A stretch of 64,000 bases of DNA from Kappaphycus alvarezii (Eukaryota > Rhodophyta > Florideophyceae > Gigartinales > Solieriaceae): NCBI GenBank assembly GCA_002205965.3, contig NADL03000554.1, positions 62,001-126,000 on the forward strand, written 5' to 3'. The notes beneath the pieces are model-generated. The model made no database searches and was not told the DNA's origin. It was given only the letters and a program-made list of their open reading frames with translations. Of the stretch, positions 61,131-64,000 are shown piece after piece. The first letter of the stretch is position 1; each line of letters opens with the position of its first letter. The position numbers were made by a program, and so were the translations under genes.

Positions 61131-61754
61131 TTATTTCCCATTCTCTAAATCAGATCCAAACAACTCCTCTAAAATATCCATGCTGTCCAAGCAGTCCCCA
61201 CAAATATCTGCGAATGGCTCACAACTCTCTATTTCCCCCTGGGAGATATCTAGACTACTAAAGATATCTCCATCCGGTTCCATCGTGGGCACAACTTGAT
61301 CCATACTCTCTATTCCAGGCCCCACCGGTCCAACACTTTCCATGCCCCCTGTTGCCTCATCTTCCTCATCCTCCTCCTCCTCCTCCTCCTCATCCTCTTC
61401 TTCCTCATCCTCATCCTCCTCATCCTCCTCATCCTCCTCATCCTCCTCATCCTCCTCATCCTCCTCATCCTCCTCATCCTCATCTTCCTGATCCTCGTAC
61501 ACTAGCTCAGGGGCTAACCATTCCTCGAAGGACTCCCCGCTCTCCTCCTCGACCTTCTCAGCCTCTCCCGGACTTACCTCCCTCGCTTCTTCTTCTATGA
61601 AGAGGCGGCGCACGAACTCGATGATTTGCTTCTTTGTTTGCCGCCGGATGTAGTCGTCGGCATCGGTTGGCCCGTAGGCGGCGAGACGAAGGCCATTGAT
61701 GGAACGGGAAGGGCGGTTTTTGGAAATAGGGACAGAGGGGCGAAGGTTGCTCAT
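61131..61754 (-). CDS. LTR-resident acidic protein, intact copy (207 aa)
   Basis: An intact gene inside the 3' LTR of a gypsy element, in the sense orientation. I do not recognise the protein. Residues 1-55 are basic (MSNLRPSVPISKNRPSRSIN, then YGPTDADDYIRR and IIEFVRRLF). Residues 56-85 are mixed acidic, about 88-137 are almost only Asp/Glu in a DEE repeat, and 150-207 form a conserved acidic/hydrophobic tail (VVPTMEPDGDIFSSLDIS, CGDCLDSMDILEELFGSDL). The open frame extends 29 codons upstream to 61841, but that part is out of frame in copy A, so 61754 (context TCACAATG) is preferred. A TATTTAAACC element lies about 107 bp upstream with a CT-rich leader between. A basic head plus an acidic Asp/Leu/Phe tail resembles a transcriptional activator, but a histone-binding or RNP role is equally open. 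Confidence 0.75.
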   Translation of the reverse strand: MSNLRPSVPISKNRPSRSINGLRLAAYGPTDADDYIRRQTKKQIIEFVRRLFIEEEAREVSPGEAEKVEEESGESFEEWLAPELVYEDQEDEDEEDEEDEEDEEDEEDEEDEEDEDEEEEDEEEEEEEDEEDEATGGMESVGPVGPGIESMDQVVPTMEPDGDIFSSLDISQGEIESCEPFADICGDCLDSMDILEELFGSDLENGK

Positions 61755-61860
61755 TGTGATAGAAGTTGGGGAACAGGAGGCAATGTGGGGTGCTTTGGGT
61801 GTGTGGGGGAGAGGGGTGATGAGTAAAATGATCGGGGGCATTTGGAACTTAGAATAAAGG

Positions 61861-61870
61861 GGTTTAAATA
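61861..61870 (-). promoter_or_regulatory. Promoter element of the LTR gene (TATTTAAACC)
   Basis: TATA-like sequence 107 bp upstream of the preferred start, followed by a CT-rich leader (CCCCTCTCCCCCACACACCC, about 61815-61796). The same arrangement is present in copy A at 58951-58960. Confidence 0.55.
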
Positions 61871-62109
61871 GGCTCCCGGGGCAGGTTCTATAGATTAGGA
61901 ATAGGTAAAATAAATCTGCAAGGGATTTTGCAATAGTGCATTTGCGCCCTTCTTCTCAAAAAAGGCGAATTTGGAGGAGGAGGTAAGCTAAAAGGGAAAA
62001 GGGACTTGATTCGGGGTCGATTCAGAGGGTTAAATACAGTATAAAAATATCTAGATAAAATGGAAGTAAATTTGGAAATGACGGTTGGAGAAGTTAGGGG
62101 CGGGATCGT

Positions 62110-62239
62110 TGTAGGTTGCTGGATTACACGAGGGAGGACCATTTCCTGTCTTACGTGAAGGGAGGACCATTTCCTGTATTACGTGAAGGGAGGACCATTT
62201 CCTGTATTAAATGAGGGGAGGACCATTTTTTGTATTACA
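62110..62239 (-). repeat. Tandem subrepeats at the 5' end of the LTR
   Basis: Four units of about 28 bp with the core GGAAATGGTCCTCCC and a TTCACGTAATACA-type spacer. Solo LTR copy A has only two. Such terminal subrepeats often contain enhancer sites. The copy-number difference explains most of the length difference between the two LTRs. Confidence 0.7.
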
Positions 62240-62254
62240 CGCCCCCTTTCTCAA
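62240..62254 (-). promoter_or_regulatory. Polypurine tract of the gypsy element
   Basis: Minus-strand TTGAGAAAGGGGGCG directly before the LTR start TGTAATAC. A purine run at this position primes plus-strand DNA synthesis in LTR elements and fixes the LTR boundary. Confidence 0.75.
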
Positions 62255-62272
62255 GGCGAACGTCCCGGGTCG

Positions 62273-63271
62273 TCACTGCTCTTCTTCTGCTTCCGTTAGT
62301 GTTCGCTGTCTTATTGATAAGATGTATGGTCTCTCAAACGGGTACGGATGCAACTGATTACCAATATGATGCTCTAAAAAGTAGGTTCGCATTACTGGTA
62401 CCTCACTTTGTAGCATAGCCTCATATATTGGTTTGATCACATCGAGGTGGGGTTGAATACATTCTTCTTCCGTGACTCTTCCGAATCTTCCAAGAGTGAA
62501 AAAATATATGTGATATGCAAACTCTTCTGGAAGATGCCGGAGGAATGGATGTCGATAAGAAAAGAAGACGCGCATCATCAAGAACGAATCTTCGTAAGAT
62601 AAGTGCGGTCCATGTAGCGCCCTAAAACATAAACAGATGCTTATCATGAAATAAGAAATGACCTGCGCATCGTTCGCATCCTCGGAGATATTGCGCAGCC
62701 AAAAAGATAATCTTCTTCTTCCGACTGTATGCTGTGCATGGTTGTGAAGCAGAGCTAGAGATGAAGTTGTGGTGGACGGTCCCGATGAATGGCCGCGACC
62801 AGCTCCTGACGTACTGGGACCTGCACGAGGTCCTCTCGGGGGACGACCGGAACCTCTTCTGGGCGGGTTGTTGTCTCCTGAAGGTCCTCCTCTGGTCATC
62901 ATCACTGCTTCAGGAGGATCCTCGCCGCCTCCAACGTTCCCAATTTGTGGCGGAGAAACGTAAGGTTCCCATAGAGGATACGGGACCAGCCTGTATTCCA
63001 TATCCGGGGGTAAGGCGTAACCTCTCAGTCGCACGTCTTGGTTGTTCTTGAGAAATACGTAAATTGGACGGATAATATTCAGATACGTTTGCGACAAGTC
63101 TCCAGCAGCTACCATTCCATATCTTCCTATAGAGTAATGATATATTACCTCCACAAACTCTGGACCTGCTTCCGTGAACCTTCCGTTTTGGAATGAAAAT
63201 AGAACTCTTATTAATAGTCGGAAATCTTCTTGGGTAGCAATGGTCCGTTCAACGTACGAAAACATAGGCAT
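62273..63271 (-). CDS. Accessory ORF of the gypsy element: two copies of an unknown domain
   Basis: A 332-codon intact frame after integrase, one frame back (-1) from pol. Residues 1-106 and about 211-320 are homologous. Shared features in order are a Phe-rich RV-x-FS segment (RVLFSFQNGRF / RVFFSYRHPFL), a helix with G-R-Y/F-G (HYSIGRYG / FFTLGRFG), R/K-P-I-Y, and Y-P-x-x-x-P-Y (LVPYPLWEPY / LHPYPFERPY). Between them lies a Gly/Pro/Arg/Ser-rich linker of about 105 residues. No signal peptide or membrane span is evident, so it is not an obvious envelope protein. I do not recognise the domain. Similarity of domain 1 to domain 2 continues upstream into the pol frame (ICLCFRTLNGPL vs ICLCFRALHGPH), so domain 1 probably begins before 63271 and is reached through a frameshift. 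Confidence 0.7.
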   Translation of the reverse strand: MPMFSYVERTIATQEDFRLLIRVLFSFQNGRFTEAGPEFVEVIYHYSIGRYGMVAAGDLSQTYLNIIRPIYVFLKNNQDVRLRGYALPPDMEYRLVPYPLWEPYVSPPQIGNVGGGEDPPEAVMMTRGGPSGDNNPPRRGSGRPPRGPRAGPSTSGAGRGHSSGPSTTTSSLALLHNHAQHTVGRRRLSFWLRNISEDANDAQVISYFMISICLCFRALHGPHLSYEDSFLMMRVFFSYRHPFLRHLPEEFAYHIYFFTLGRFGRVTEEECIQPHLDVIKPIYEAMLQSEVPVMRTYFLEHHIGNQLHPYPFERPYILSIRQRTLTEAEEEQ

Positions 63272-64000
63272 ATATTAATGTAGAAATGGATGATTACGTG
63301 GAGTTCGTAGTAGTCCCGCGTAACCGAGATGATCCATTCCCAGGCCCTTTTTCCTCCCATAGGAATCATTCTATAGTTAAAGATGAGTATGCCCCGTGGT
63401 TGCGCATAGTCCTGTGTGAGAAGGAATTCTTCAGGCCTCTGATGGTAAGGGACCAGACGACGTGCATGGATGGCCCTCCTTGATCTCTTCCCTGAGCTTG
63501 AACAGAGCTGATAGTGCGGGTGTCTTTCCTCCGTGACGATGCAAGGGTTCGAGTACTTGGTTTGGAAGGCCGGCCACTTCACAGCCTGCTGCATTGCTTT
63601 TCCATGTACTACAAGTACTTTAGAGCCAACTGAAAAGGTTCTGACTGCAGGTTCTGCATCCTTATTTCTTGTCTGTGTTAGCGCGCGGTGTGATCTCCAG
63701 CCTTCGGTGGCCAGTAGTTCAACTTCCCTACTCTCTTCATCGATAATATTTGTTTCCATGTCTCTCTGTAACATTCTAGGAGCCCTTCCGTACATTAGCT
63801 CGAATGGTGAGCGTCCATTTCTTCCTCTTCTTCGACGGTAGCCGTATAACACTTTTGGTAAGGCATCTTCCCACTGGATTTCATTCTCCAACATAGTTTT
63901 CGATATTGCTCGTTTGATGGTTCCAACCATCCTCTCCGCTTTCCCGTTGGACATAGGAGCGTATGCGAGAACGGTCTTCAGCTGAATCCCTTTCTCTTCC
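63211..64000 (-). CDS. Gypsy pol, integrase C-terminal half (partial at the right edge)
   Basis: Open from the window edge. It starts in the catalytic core with LAYAPMSNGKAERMVGTIKR, where the Glu of NGKAER is the third residue of the DDE triad. WEDALPKVLYGYRRRRGRNG and SPFELMYGRAPRM follow, the usual end of the Ty3 integrase core. A C-terminal module KVLVVHGKAMQQAVKWPAFQ and IHARRLVPYH corresponds to the GPY/F-type region. The Met at 63954 is internal. Integrase would insert the cDNA. The 5-bp CAGAG duplication around the solo LTR of the same family is the footprint expected of it. The frame ends at 63211, overlapping the accessory ORF by 61 nt. Confidence 0.85.
   Translation of the reverse strand, partial: EEKGIQLKTVLAYAPMSNGKAERMVGTIKRAISKTMLENEIQWEDALPKVLYGYRRRRGRNGRSPFELMYGRAPRMLQRDMETNIIDEESREVELLATEGWRSHRALTQTRNKDAEPAVRTFSVGSKVLVVHGKAMQQAVKWPAFQTKYSNPCIVTEERHPHYQLCSSSGKRSRRAIHARRLVPYHQRPEEFLLTQDYAQPRGILIFNYRMIPMGGKRAWEWIISVTRDYYELHVIIHFYINICLCFRTLNGPLLPKKISDY

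Larger units (their letters stand above)
60692..62239 (-). repeat. 3' LTR of the gypsy element (copy B, complete, 1548 bp)
   Basis: Minus-strand start TGTAATACA (62239), end ACCCTATCA (60692). It directly follows a polypurine tract and the gypsy coding region, which identifies it as the 3' LTR. In 5' to 3' order it contains four subrepeats with GGTCCTCCC, a TATTTAAACC promoter element, the intact acidic-protein gene, a TATATAAGC element, the 19-bp inverted repeat, and the 3' end. The 5-bp flank on the outer side is GGATG (60687-60691). The matching copy should follow the 5' LTR beyond the window. Confidence 0.88.
62240..64000 (-). mobile_element. Ty3/gypsy retrotransposon with long gene-bearing LTRs, internal 3' part (continues beyond the right edge)
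   Basis: Minus-strand order is integrase (edge to 63211), an extra ORF (63271-62273), polypurine tract and 3' LTR. Integrase as the last pol domain indicates the Ty3 order. No stop interrupts the coding parts seen, so the copy may be young. Gag, protease, reverse transcriptase and the 5' LTR lie to the right. Confidence 0.85.

Noticed and set aside
61755-61841. Start of the LTR gene at 61841 (29 extra codons)
   Set aside because: The segment is the CT-rich leader, is out of frame in copy A, and copies C and D align from the inner methionine.
62640-62700. A short AT-rich intron (GTCATT...TTTTAG) inside the accessory ORF
   Set aside because: Removing the 41 bp would break a frame that is open on both sides. 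The equivalent site in domain 1 lacks AG. The similarity is explained by the domain duplication.
1-64000. CRISPR arrays, bacterial operons, ribosome-binding sites, rRNA genes
   Set aside because: No regular repeat-spacer structure, no operon spacing and no rRNA-like conserved blocks. The content is eukaryotic retroelements.

Overview
The window looks like a piece of a low-G+C, transposon-laden eukaryotic nuclear genome. I found no intact host gene, rRNA gene or convincing free-standing tRNA gene. Nearly every stretch that looks coding belongs to a retroelement, mostly broken. The lineage is not decidable from sequence alone. The element mix (copia with an initiator-tRNA-type primer site, a Ty3 element resembling those I recall from oomycetes, CT-rich leaders with CACAATG starts) would fit a fungus, an oomycete or another TE-rich unicellular or invertebrate lineage.

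Layout. 1-2891: copia element 1 on the minus strand (LTR, primer site, gag, protease, integrase; it runs off the left edge), inserted into an older copia element 2 (2892-4255, minus). 4256-9150: no gene seen. 9190-12140: a GC-richer block with a decayed gag-protease-integrase element on the plus strand. 12155-13250: unclassified remnants. 13250-32890: AT-rich desert. 32890-36000: a heavily decayed Ty3-type element on the plus strand. 36000-44270: second AT-rich desert. 44273-44710: a MITE with 14-bp terminal inverted repeats and repeated CCTCATATGAGG palindromes. 46139-48720: small element remnants. 49522-64000: a GC-richer nest of insertions dominated by one long-LTR family.

The most interesting part is that long-LTR family. 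A complete copy (60692-62239, minus) is the 3' LTR of a Ty3/gypsy element whose integrase, an extra ORF and polypurine tract lie just upstream at 64000-62240. This 1548-bp LTR carries its own promoter and an intact 207-codon gene for a protein with a conserved basic N-terminal segment, a long Asp/Glu tract and a conserved acidic/hydrophobic C-terminus ending in a DILEELF motif. A second TATA box lies downstream of the gene, so the LTR appears to hold one promoter for its own gene and another for the genomic transcript. Six copies lie within 13 kb, and five retain pieces of the gene. One (57772-59267) is a solo LTR with TG...CA ends and a CAGAG target duplication, sitting in the reading frame of a non-LTR retrotransposon. 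The same non-LTR element is cut a second time, in its reverse transcriptase, by the gypsy element.

The gypsy element also encodes, after integrase and in the -1 frame, a 332-codon protein made of two copies of an unrecognised domain of about 105 residues. An LTR-resident gene plus a duplicated-domain accessory ORF make this element the best candidate here for an undescribed system. A self-encoded transcriptional activator is one possible reading, but that is inference.
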